The notes below the pieces were generated by a model. The model was not told the DNA's origin and searched no databases. It saw only the letters and a list, made by a program, of their open reading frames with translations. Positions 34,420-42,400 of a DNA stretch of 57,833 nt are shown one piece after another; the stretch's first letter is position 1; every line of letters starts with the position of its first letter. This DNA is from Oscillospiraceae bacterium (GTDB lineage: Bacteria > Bacillota > Clostridia > Oscillospirales > Ruminococcaceae). The stretch covers positions 1 to 57,833 of the forward strand of contig JAHZAU010000016.1 in the NCBI GenBank assembly GCA_019423755.1, written 5' to 3'. Both the position numbers and the translations under genes were made by a program.

Positions 34420-34591
34420 CAGGATAGAGGCGCATCAAAGATCAGTACCTTCCAGGGCGGCCCCACAGCCGGAGGCCTGGGACGGGAAAGGCGATGATGC
34501 CGAAGGGAGCGCAGGTGGGCTGTGCTGCCCTGGGCGCGGGCCGAACAGGCGCGCGACTGTCACCTAGCCAAGCGGCAGGTGAAGCGCTATC
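34420..34591 (+). promoter_or_regulatory. Lysine riboswitch (L box)
   Basis: The aptamer shows the conserved L-box blocks in order: GATAGAGGCGC (34423-34433), AGTACC, GGAGG, GAAAGGCGATGATGCCGAAG (34485-34504), then a P4/P5 region with CTGTCACC, and AGCGCTATC (34583-34591) closing P1 against the first block. It controls asd-dapA-dapB in response to lysine. The expression platform is the terminator at 34654-34684. Confidence 0.95.
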
Positions 34592-34653
34592 AAAAACCAA
34601 ACGGACCCGCCTTTTTTGTGGGACGGCGTCTGTGTCCGGTTTTATGAGGGAAT

Positions 34654-34684
34654 GCGCTGGTCTTGGGTACCGGCGCTTTTTTTG
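34654..34684 (+). terminator. Riboswitch expression-platform terminator
   Basis: GCGCTGGT pairs with ACCGGCGC around a 7-base loop (34654-34676), followed by seven T's. A preceding segment (about 34600-34645) can form competing pairs. About 125 untranslated bases then lead to asd, with no other gene. Confidence 0.88.
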
Positions 34685-34807
34685 TCCCAAAACCTTCTTG
34701 ATGGATGCTCCTGCATTCTGTTGCAAGATACCGCCCCAAAACGCATATAGATAGCACCGGCAGCAGTCCGGCCCTTGGGGCAAGTTGAGAAAGGATGTTT
34801 GACTTCT

Positions 34808-35890
34808 ATGAAACAGCAGTATCGTGTAGGCATTATCGGCGCCACCGGCATGGTGGGCCAGCGGTTCATCGCATTGTTGGAGCATCACCCGTGGTTCACC
34901 GTCACCGCCGTGGCGGCTTCGGCCCATTCGGCCGGCAAGCCCTACGCCGAGGCCGTGGGCAGCCGTTGGGTCATGGAGACCCCCATTCCCTCTGATGTGG
35001 CCGGTCTGACCGTGCTGGACGCCTCCGCCGACGCCGAGACCCTGGCTGCGCAGGTGGACTTCGTCTTCTGCGCGGTGGATATGAAGAAACCCGAGATCCT
35101 GGCCCTGGAGGAGCGCTACGCCCGTCTGGAGTGCCCGGTCATGTCCAATAACTCCGCCAACCGCCCCACCCCCGATGTCCCCATGATGATCCCGGAGATC
35201 AACGACGACCACGCCCAGGTCATCGAGGCTCAGCGCCAGCGTTTGGGCACCCGCCGCGGCTTCATCGCCGTCAAGTCCAACTGCTCGCTGCAGAGCTACG
35301 TCCCTGCCCTGCACCCGCTGCGTTCCTTCGGCATCACCCGCGTCCTGGCCTGCACCTATCAGGCCATCTCCGGCGCCGGCAAGACCTTCGACACCTGGCC
35401 GGAAATGGTGGATAACGTCATCCCCTACATCGGCGGCGAGGAAGAAAAGAGCGAGCAGGAGCCGCTGAAGATCTGGGGTACCGTGGAAAACGGCGCCATC
35501 CGTCCCGCCCAGTCCCCCTCCATCACCACCCAGTGCATCCGGGTACCGGCTTCCAACGGCCATCTGGCCGCGGTGTTCGTCTCCTTTGAGAAGAAGCCCA
35601 CCGAGCAGGAGATCCGCGACGCTTGGCAGAACTTCTCCGGCTACCCGCAGGCCCACCAGCTCCCCAGCGCGCCCCGTCAGTTCCTCACCTACTTCGAGCA
35701 GCCCGACCGTCCCCAGACCCGTCTGGACCGGATGCAGGAGGGCGGCATGGGCGTCTGCATCGGCCGTCTGCGCCCCGACACCCAGTACGACTACAAGTTC
35801 GTCTGCCTGTCTCACAACACCATCCGCGGAGCCGCCGGCGGCGCCATCCTGATGGCGGAGACCCTGGCCTCCAAGGGCTACCTGGACTAA
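34808..35890 (+). CDS. asd: Aspartate-semialdehyde dehydrogenase
   Basis: Asd reduces aspartyl phosphate to aspartate semialdehyde with NADPH, the branch point to lysine, threonine and methionine. The 360-residue enzyme has the Rossmann motif GIIGATGMVGQ (8-18), the catalytic Cys in SNCSLQSY (about Cys159) and the later HNTIRGAAGGAI segment. The sequence is of the archaeal/fungal-like Asd branch rather than the common bacterial one. The ATG at 34808 fits the conserved N-terminus; the AAAGGA is 12 bases upstream, slightly far, so TTG at 34799 cannot be excluded. First gene of the lysine operon. Confidence 0.95.
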   Translation: MKQQYRVGIIGATGMVGQRFIALLEHHPWFTVTAVAASAHSAGKPYAEAVGSRWVMETPIPSDVAGLTVLDASADAETLAAQVDFVFCAVDMKKPEILALEERYARLECPVMSNNSANRPTPDVPMMIPEINDDHAQVIEAQRQRLGTRRGFIAVKSNCSLQSYVPALHPLRSFGITRVLACTYQAISGAGKTFDTWPEMVDNVIPYIGGEEEKSEQEPLKIWGTVENGAIRPAQSPSITTQCIRVPASNGHLAAVFVSFEKKPTEQEIRDAWQNFSGYPQAHQLPSAPRQFLTYFEQPDRPQTRLDRMQEGGMGVCIGRLRPDTQYDYKFVCLSHNTIRGAAGGAILMAETLASKGYLD

Positions 35891-35917
35891 GCTGCGAAGG
35901 CGAAAGGAGCAACAACC

Positions 35918-36814
35918 ATGAGTAAGAACACCATCTTCACCGGGGCTGCCGTAGCCCTGGCTACCCCCATGCATCAGGACGGCGCCATCAACTACGAAGC
36001 CCTGGGCGCTTTGATCGACTTCCAGATCGAAAACGGCACCGATGCCCTGCTCATCTGCGGCACCACCGGCGAAGCTTCCACCATGACCGACGAGGAGCAG
36101 ATCGACTGCGTGCGCTACTCGGTCCAGCGCGCCGCCGGACGGGTACCGGTCATCGCCGGTGCCGGCAGCAACAACACCTCTCACGCCATCGAGCTGGCCC
36201 GCGGCTGTGCCGAAGCCGGCGCTGACGCCACCCTGCAGGTGTCCCCCTACTACAACAAGACCTCTCAGGCTGGTCTGGTCCGCCACTTTACCGCCATTGC
36301 GGACGCCGTAGACCTGCCTATCATCCTGTACAACATCCCCGGCCGCACCGGCGTCAACATTGCCCCCGAGACCTGCCGCATCCTGGCGGAGCATCCGGGC
36401 ATCGTCGGCGTCAAGGAAGCCAGCGGCAATCTGAGCCAGGTGGCTACTCTGGCCCAGCTGTGCGGCGACCTGCTGGACATCTACTCCGGCAACGACGACC
36501 AGATCCTGCCGGTGCTGTCCCTGGGCGGTAAGGGCGTGATCTCGGTGCTGTCCAACGTCCTGCCCCGCCAGACCCACGACATGTGCCAGTTCTTCTTTGA
36601 CGGACGCTTCCAGGAGAGCCTGGCCCTGCAGCTGGGCCTGCTGCCGCTGATCCACGCCCTCTTCTCCGACGTGAACCCCATCCCGGTGAAGGAAGCCCTC
36701 AACCTCATGGGCAAAAACGCCGGTCCCTGCCGGATGCCCCTCATCGAGATGCAGGAAGGCCCCAAGGCCCGCCTGGTGGAAGCTCTGCGCGAAGCCGGCG
36801 TGACCCTGGCATAA
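35918..36814 (+). CDS. dapA: 4-hydroxy-tetrahydrodipicolinate synthase
   Basis: DapA condenses pyruvate and aspartate semialdehyde. The 298-residue protein has the GTTGEA segment (47-52), the catalytic triad Tyr in SPYYNK, the YNIPGRTG motif, and the Schiff-base Lys in VGVKEASG (about Lys165). It follows asd by 27 bases with an AAAGGAGC ribosome binding site. In a spore former its product also feeds dipicolinic acid. Confidence 0.97.
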   Translation: MSKNTIFTGAAVALATPMHQDGAINYEALGALIDFQIENGTDALLICGTTGEASTMTDEEQIDCVRYSVQRAAGRVPVIAGAGSNNTSHAIELARGCAEAGADATLQVSPYYNKTSQAGLVRHFTAIADAVDLPIILYNIPGRTGVNIAPETCRILAEHPGIVGVKEASGNLSQVATLAQLCGDLLDIYSGNDDQILPVLSLGGKGVISVLSNVLPRQTHDMCQFFFDGRFQESLALQLGLLPLIHALFSDVNPIPVKEALNLMGKNAGPCRMPLIEMQEGPKARLVEALREAGVTLA

Positions 36815-36919
36815 AAATGACGCTTCGGGCGGCGCTGGGACCCGTTTCCCGGCGCCGCTCCCCTTCTTTTGGCGGCCGTAAAGCGGCTGCGTGATGATAT
36901 TTAAAAAGGACGTGAAATT

Positions 36920-37669
36920 ATGATCTCCATTCTGCTTTCTGGATGCAGCGGAAAGATGGGACAGGCCATCACCCGGGAACTTGCCGGGCGGGAGGACTGC
37001 CGCATCGCCGCCGGTATCGACAAAAACCCCGCTCCCCTGGGGGATTACCCGGTCTTTTCCTCCCCGGAGGAGGTAACCGTCCCGGTGGACGTGGTCATCG
37101 ACTTTTCCCACCCGTCGCTGGTCGGCCCGCTGCTGGACTGGGCGCAGCGCACCGGCACCCCGGCTGTCATCTGCACCACCGGTCTGGACGCCGCCCAGCA
37201 GGAGCAGCTGCGCGCCGCCGCCCAAAAGGTGGCCGTCTTCTTCTCGGCCAATATGTCCCTGGGCATCAACCTACTGGCCGAGCTGTGCAAAAAGGCCGCC
37301 CAGGTGCTGGGTCCGGGCTTTGACATCGAGATCGTGGAAAAGCACCACAACCGCAAGGTGGACGCCCCCAGCGGCACCGCCCTCATGCTGGCGGACACCA
37401 TCTCCGCCCAGCTGGAGACCCCGCCGCAGTACGTCTACGACCGCCACAGCCGCCGGGCGCCCCGCAGCCGCAACGAGATCGGCATCCACGCTGTCCGCGG
37501 CGGCACCATCGTCGGCGAGCATGAGGTGATCTTCGCCGGACACGACGAGGTCATCACCCTGGCCCACAGCGCCGCCTCCAAGGAGGTCTTTGCCGTGGGA
37601 GCCATCAACGCCGCTCTCTTCCTGGCCGGAAAGGGCCCGGGTCTTTACAACATGGCGGATTTGGTCTAA
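36920..37669 (+). CDS. dapB: 4-hydroxy-tetrahydrodipicolinate reductase
   Basis: DapB reduces the DapA product with NAD(P)H. The 249-residue protein has the nucleotide-binding motif GCSGKMGQ (8-15), the DFSHP segment, and the catalytic block EKHHNRKVDAPSGTA with the essential His and Lys. It is separated from dapA by 105 bases that hold two GC-rich hairpins (about 36829-36880), so its level may differ from dapA. The ribosome binding site is AAAAAGGA. Confidence 0.97.
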   Translation: MISILLSGCSGKMGQAITRELAGREDCRIAAGIDKNPAPLGDYPVFSSPEEVTVPVDVVIDFSHPSLVGPLLDWAQRTGTPAVICTTGLDAAQQEQLRAAAQKVAVFFSANMSLGINLLAELCKKAAQVLGPGFDIEIVEKHHNRKVDAPSGTALMLADTISAQLETPPQYVYDRHSRRAPRSRNEIGIHAVRGGTIVGEHEVIFAGHDEVITLAHSAASKEVFAVGAINAALFLAGKGPGLYNMADLV

Positions 37670-37714
37670 TATAATACCATCACGATCTGCCATACGGGAA
37701 AGGATGGTCTTGCT

Positions 37715-38191
37715 ATGAAAGGCGTCAGTTCGATCAATGTCACCGAGGATATCGCCCTGGTGACCCTCAATAACCTCCCCCGGGACCTGTGCCTGACGGC
37801 GCAGATCCTCTCCACCTTTGGAGAACAGGGCATCAACATCGATATGATCTCCCAGTCGGCCCCCACCGGTTCCACCGCTGATGTGTCCTTCACCATCAAC
37901 GCGGAGGACGTGGTGCGCGCTTTGGAGATCATCCGCCCCTTCCGGGAGCAGCACCGCAGCCTGCGGCCCATGGTCAGCAGCGGCAACTGCAAGATCCAGC
38001 TTTACGGCCAGGAGATGCGCCAGCAGCCCGGTGTGGCGGCGCAGGTGTTCTCCATCGTGTCCCAGGTCAGCGGCGGCGAGATCATGCTGGTGACCACCTC
38101 GGAGGTGGACATCTCCCTGCTTCTGGCGCACCACTGCGCCCAGGAAGTACTGGCGGCCCTGCGGGAGTATTTCGGCGTCGATGCAGAATAA
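37715..38191 (+). CDS. Stand-alone double ACT-domain protein
   Basis: A 158-residue protein made of two ACT domains (about 10-80 and 90-158). It resembles the regulatory C-terminal half of aspartate kinase: ILSTFGEQGINIDMISQSAPTGSTADVSFTI and the second repeat VFSIVSQVSGGEIMLVTTSEVDISLLL. There is no kinase domain. It lies at the end of the lysine operon, so it may sense lysine or another amino acid and act on an enzyme encoded elsewhere, such as a separate aspartokinase. AAAGGA lies 11 bases before the ATG. Confidence 0.85.
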   Translation: MKGVSSINVTEDIALVTLNNLPRDLCLTAQILSTFGEQGINIDMISQSAPTGSTADVSFTINAEDVVRALEIIRPFREQHRSLRPMVSSGNCKIQLYGQEMRQQPGVAAQVFSIVSQVSGGEIMLVTTSEVDISLLLAHHCAQEVLAALREYFGVDAE

Positions 38192-38399
38192 CGAAGCAAA
38201 ACCCGCGCGCCTTTGCCGGGACTGCCGCTGGTTTTATGCCGACGACCGCAGCACCGTTTACCGCCGTCCGCCCTGCTACTTCTGCCGCCGCAAGGGGCCC
38301 TTTTTCAGCCGCAGCTGGCGCATTGGCGAAGGTACCCGCATCGGCTACGACGACCCGGCCTGCCCGGACTTTTCGCCCAAGCCGTCCCCAACCGAATAA
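38181..38399 (+). CDS. Small Cys-rich protein, possible zinc ribbon
   Basis: A 72-residue protein with five cysteines: CRDC near residue 12, CYFC near residue 32 and a last Cys near residue 61. The two CxxC pairs suggest a zinc or metal site. The start overlaps the ACT gene by 11 bases, so it is coupled to the lysine operon, and the frame ends just before the operon terminator. I do not recognise the family. Its gene could still be a chance frame, though position and codon use argue against that. Confidence 0.62.
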   Translation: MQNNEAKPARLCRDCRWFYADDRSTVYRRPPCYFCRRKGPFFSRSWRIGEGTRIGYDDPACPDFSPKPSPTE

Positions 38400-38404
38400 C
38401 CCAA

Positions 38405-38451
38405 CAAAAAAGCACCCTCTCCCCTTTCGGGACGGGTGCTTTTCTTTTTTG
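38405..38451. terminator. Bidirectional terminator after lysine operon
   Basis: AAAAGCACCC pairs with GGGTGCTTTT (about 38407-38443), with T-runs on both strands. It ends both the lysine operon and the converging ricin-fold gene. Confidence 0.9.
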
Positions 38452-38461
38452 GGGCTTTCCG

Positions 38462-39001
38462 TTAGGCCTTTTTGGTACGGGTGGTGCGGGAAGCCGGTTT
38501 TTTCGCGGGGGTTTTCTTAGATTTGGCAGGGGCCTTTTTCGGGGCGGGCTGCGGCGCCGGGGTCTGGTCTTTAAGGCGCCAAAGCTGGGCCGGGTCCTCG
38601 CTTACCGGGGCAAGCTGCAGGTGCAGGCCGTCCGCGGCGGGAACCAGGCAGCACTCCTCCTGCGCGGTGAGGATGCGGCAGCTGTCCTCCCCTGCCTGTT
38701 TGACGATCCACTGCTGGGAGGCGGTGGCTGCTTCTTCCCACTGATGGGTCCAAGCGCCGGGCTGAACGCTGCCGTAAATGACGTCCAGCAGCTTGCCGGT
38801 TCGCTGGTTGCGGACCAGGAAGGCGCTGCCGGAAGCAGCTTCCAGGGTCCAGACATCCGGCTGGGCGGAAAGCTGCAGCAGGGCGCCGTTTTCGCTTTCC
38901 TGCGGGTCGACCGCAGCCAGCAGGCCGGTTGCAACATGCTCCAGGTGGTAAAGATGCTGGGCAACGGGGGTATACATGGATTTTTTGGTAATCCGAGCCA
39001 T
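38462..39001 (-). CDS. Ricin-type beta-trefoil protein with histone-like basic tail
   Basis: A 179-residue cytoplasmic protein without a signal peptide. Residues about 10-140 have the spacing of a ricin B (RICIN) trefoil, with repeats ending in VWTLEA, QQWIVK and LWRLKD, the Q-x-W positions of this fold. Residues 145-179 are a Pro/Ala/Lys tail (KKAPAKSKKTPAKKPAS) of the histone H1 or HU-tail type that binds nucleic acids. I start at 39001, where AAAGGAG lies 12 bases upstream; an ATG at 39046 would add 15 residues. The function is unknown. It has its own strong promoter. Confidence 0.7.
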   Translation of the reverse strand: MARITKKSMYTPVAQHLYHLEHVATGLLAAVDPQESENGALLQLSAQPDVWTLEAASGSAFLVRNQRTGKLLDVIYGSVQPGAWTHQWEEAATASQQWIVKQAGEDSCRILTAQEECCLVPAADGLHLQLAPVSEDPAQLWRLKDQTPAPQPAPKKAPAKSKKTPAKKPASRTTRTKKA

Positions 39002-39067
39002 GAGGGTCAGATGCTCCTTTCTGGGTGACAAAACGATGATTTCCAATTGGTGGTTATCATAGCTTCC

Positions 39068-39095
39068 ATTATATCACCCTGCAAAAGTTTGTCAA
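39068..39095 (-). promoter_or_regulatory. Sigma-A promoter of ricin-fold gene
   Basis: Perfect -35 TTGACA (39095-39090), 16-base spacer, perfect -10 TATAAT (39073-39068) with a TGA extension. This is among the strongest consensus promoters in the window. Confidence 0.9.
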
Positions 39096-39118
39096 CATTA
39101 CGACAATGCGTTGCTACG

Positions 39119-39148
39119 GTATAGACCCGGCAGATTCCGGTCATACTA
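39119..39148 (+). promoter_or_regulatory. Candidate forespore (sigma-F/G-like) promoter of DUF1540 gene
   Basis: GTATA (39119-39123), an 18-base spacer and CATACTA (39142-39148) fit the sigma-G pattern (GMATR, 17-18, CATnHTA) with one mismatch. No sigma-A promoter of similar quality is visible. Confidence 0.4.
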
Positions 39149-39182
39149 TCGGTGCAATCCCATTTCAAGGAGGTCGTTTTCT

Positions 39183-39356
39183 ATGAATACCAATTGTCAG
39201 GCAAACCAGAGCATCCTCTGCACCGTGAAACAGTGCGCCCACCACTGCCCCAACCAGGATTACTGCTCCCTGCAGTCCATCCGTGTGGGCACCCACGAAG
39301 CCAACCCCACCCAGTGCCAGTGCACCGACTGCCAGTCCTTCCAGCTGAAAAAGTAA
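39183..39356 (+). CDS. DUF1540 protein
   Basis: A 57-residue Cys-rich protein with eight cysteines arranged as in DUF1540: LCTVKQCAHHCPNQDYC, then IRVGTHEANPTQCQCTDCQSF. The Cys pattern suggests a metal-binding knuckle. The function is unknown, and the family is common in spore-forming Clostridia. A perfect AAGGAGG lies nine bases before the ATG. It is monocistronic between its own promoter and a bidirectional terminator. Confidence 0.88.
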   Translation: MNTNCQANQSILCTVKQCAHHCPNQDYCSLQSIRVGTHEANPTQCQCTDCQSFQLKK

Positions 39357-39370
39357 CCTCTCTCCCAAAC

Positions 39371-39408
39371 AAAAAACAGCGCAGCCAAAATCGGCTGCGC
39401 TGTTTTGC
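39371..39408. terminator. Bidirectional terminator
   Basis: A perfect 14-bp stem (39373-39386 with 39393-39406) with a 6-base loop. The arms end in A4/T4, so it works on both strands, for DUF1540 and the surface protein gene. Confidence 0.92.
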
Positions 39409-39424
39409 TGTCTAACGATGGAAA

Positions 39425-42400
39425 CTAGCGGGCTTTGCGCCGGCGTCCCAGGGCAAGCACCCCTGCCAGGCTGGCTGCTGCCAGCAAAGCAGCCGGGATA
39501 GCGGTGCCCGAACCGGTGAGGGGGTTTTCCTTGTCCCCTGCCGATGCACTTTGTGCAACCGGTGCGGCTTGGCCGCTGCGAGAGGCCACGCCGTAGAGGC
39601 TAAAGTGGTCGGTCTCGAACAGGACCGCCTTCTGCTTGGCATCGTAGTAGGAACCCTCGATCCAGTGGGACTGGCCGTTTTCATCGATGTAAACGGCGCC
39701 CAGGTCCTGGGTCGACTCACCGGAGGCCGGTGTATAGGGCAGAGCCACCTGGACGGTCCGGCCGTCCAGCTTGGTGATGGCGGTTTCCTGGCCGTTTTTC
39801 ACAAACACCAGGCCAATATCATACACCGGGCGTCCATTGGAGGCAAGTTCTGCCTTCGGCTCGACCCGAAGCAGCAGGTCCGCCCCATCGGCGCGGTCGG
39901 AAAGGTAACGCAGGGTGTTTTTCGCCAGGGTGACGGCGACCGAATCCTCCATCAGCACGGCAAACTCGTCCACCTGCTGGTCCTCCAGGGCGGTCAGGGT
40001 CCGGTTCGGGAGGGTCACCTGTGCGGTCTGCTGGCTGTTGGTGTCCACCGGGACCTCGATGCGGACCGGAGCGCTGGCGTTTTTCTGCTGCGCTTCCCGG
40101 ATGGCCTGGGTCACGGTGCTGTGCTGGATGGTCGCTGTGTTGTCCTCCCCGCTGGTCACCGGACGGCTGGTGACGGTGGTGGAAGCGCCCGGGCGGGAGG
40201 TGGTGCTGCCGGAAGGCTTGCTTTCACCGGAGCCATTCTGGCCCGAGGAACTGCTGCCGGAAGAACCGCCGCTGGTGGAACCGCTGCCGGAGGAGCTTCC
40301 GCCCGACGAGCTGCCGCCTCCGCCGTTTCCGCCGGAGGAAGTGGCCTCAAAGACGGCGGTAATGGTCAGGGCGTGACCCGGCATGGTGAAGGTGGTGGTG
40401 GCCGCCGAGGCGTCCGCCAGCTCCACAGCAGGCTCACTGGTCCAGCGCTGGAAGCGGTATCCGGGGCGGTTTTCCGCTGTGATGGTCACCGTCTGGCCCG
40501 GCGAATAGGTGCCGCTTCCACTGCCGCCCTCCACTGTCAGCGGATAGGACGGGGTACCGTTCAGAGTAACGGTAACGGTATAATCCTCATAGTTGACCGC
40601 ACCGGTCACCGGCACGGTAACGGTATAGCTGCTGCCTTCCGCTACGCTGTCGCTGCCGGTGTAGTGCAGCTGGGTCCCGCTGACCGACAGTTCCGCAAAG
40701 GCCTGCGGCTGGGCAGCGGTGGGGTTCTGGTAGGATGCACCGGTCGGGAGTTCCGGCAGGGCCACGGTGTCGCGGCGTCCGGCGCCGATGGCGCCCTGGG
40801 CGTTCTTCTCACCGGTGTAGGTGGTCCGGGTGATAGCGACGGTGCCTTCCACCAGGGCCGGGTCCAGACGGTAATAACCGGCGTGTGTGCCGGAAAGGTT
40901 CACCGACTGGGCGGTAAACGCCTTGGCCGGTGCTGCGTCCGCATCCTGGGCGGTACCATCTGCCATCGCTGTGACCTGGTCGCCGGTGTGCAGGCCCTGA
41001 AGATCGGTCAAAGCCACCTGCTTCAGCAGCGGTGTGCCGTCGTATTCCTTGGACGCACTGGGGGAAGCCGAATCCACCCGGGCGCCGGTCAGTGCTTTGG
41101 GGTAGAAGGCTGCCGCCAGCGAAGCGGTTCCGCCATTCAGGTTGCCGTCGCCGCCCCACTGCACCTGCAGAGAGTGGGAATTGCCGTCAAAGAAGCTGGC
41201 AGGGATGGTCTTTGCGGTGGTGTCCACCGTAAAGGTGACCGTCTCCCCTTCGCGGGCATTCTGGACGGTGCCCAGCAGCTGGTCTTCCAGGTAGAGTTTG
41301 GCCTCCTGCGGAGCGGGAACATCCGCCGAACGGGCGGTGTGGGCCTGGACGCTGTCTGCGGTGGGGGCGAAGGATACGGTGAAGGTATCGCCGTAGGTGA
41401 TGGTGCTGCTGCTGATGGTCAGACCGGCCAGCTGGCCCTCTCCCTTTTCAATGGTGAAGCTTTCCACCGTGTTGACGATGTAGTCGCCTCCCGGCTTATC
41501 TTCAATGGTCACCATAGCGGTACCAGCATTGGTGTTATCGGTGTATTTGACCAGGTACTCGCTGGGCGGAATGACCACATCGCCATCCCGGACCGCCAGG
41601 ACCTTGGGCTCCTTGGGGGTGCCGTCGTAGGTGTAGGACCGCTGCTCCAATTCCACCGACGGGGAGGTATCCTTGGGGGCAATGGCAAGCCAGCGGTAGG
41701 AGGTCGCCCCGTTGGTGTCGGCACCTTCCGGGATGGAAGCTTCCAGCGTATAGCGGCCAGCATGGACCGGAGCGTCGTCTAACTTCTCTTCCCCCTGATA
41801 CCAGGTAAAGGTCAGGTCCTCATACCCGGCTCCCACCAGGTTCAGCTGGTCCTCGCCGGGCAGCTCCATGGGGCGGGCGTCGTAGGTCTTGCCGTAGTAC
41901 TGCCCAAAGTCGATATTGGGGTTGGATTTGGTAATGGACGCATTTACCGAGACCGAGGGGGTGGAAATGGTATAGTAAGCTGCGTCCCGGCCTTCCAGGG
42001 TAAGGCCTTCCGCCGTCAGCTGGGTCGCTTCCTTGACGTGGGGGCTGTTGTAGCCGAAGGATGCGGTATGGACACTCACCTCGTCGCCGCTCACCTGGCC
42101 GCTGCAAACCAGCTCGACCCCTTCCGGAGGCTCGGTGGTGCCGTCGTATTCCTTGGTGAGGGTTCCGGTGATGGAAACGGTGAGCGCCGCCGGGTGGATG
42201 GTGTAGGAAGGCTGCTGCTCCGCTTTCCCGGTGTATTTGCCCATACCGGTGACCTGGACGGTAACGGTGCCGGGATGGATGTGATCCTGGGCGCCGTTGC
42301 TGCTTACCAGCTCAAGCTGGTAGTCAACGCCGTATTCGAGAGGCTCGCCGTCCAGTTCTACCGTAACTTCGGGGGTCTTGGGCTGTCCGTCGTAGGTAAA

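Noticed and set aside
34442..37225. 927-codon open frame opposite asd, dapA and dapB
   Set aside because: It is antisense to three certain genes and the lysine riboswitch, has no family resemblance, and reflects high third-position GC.
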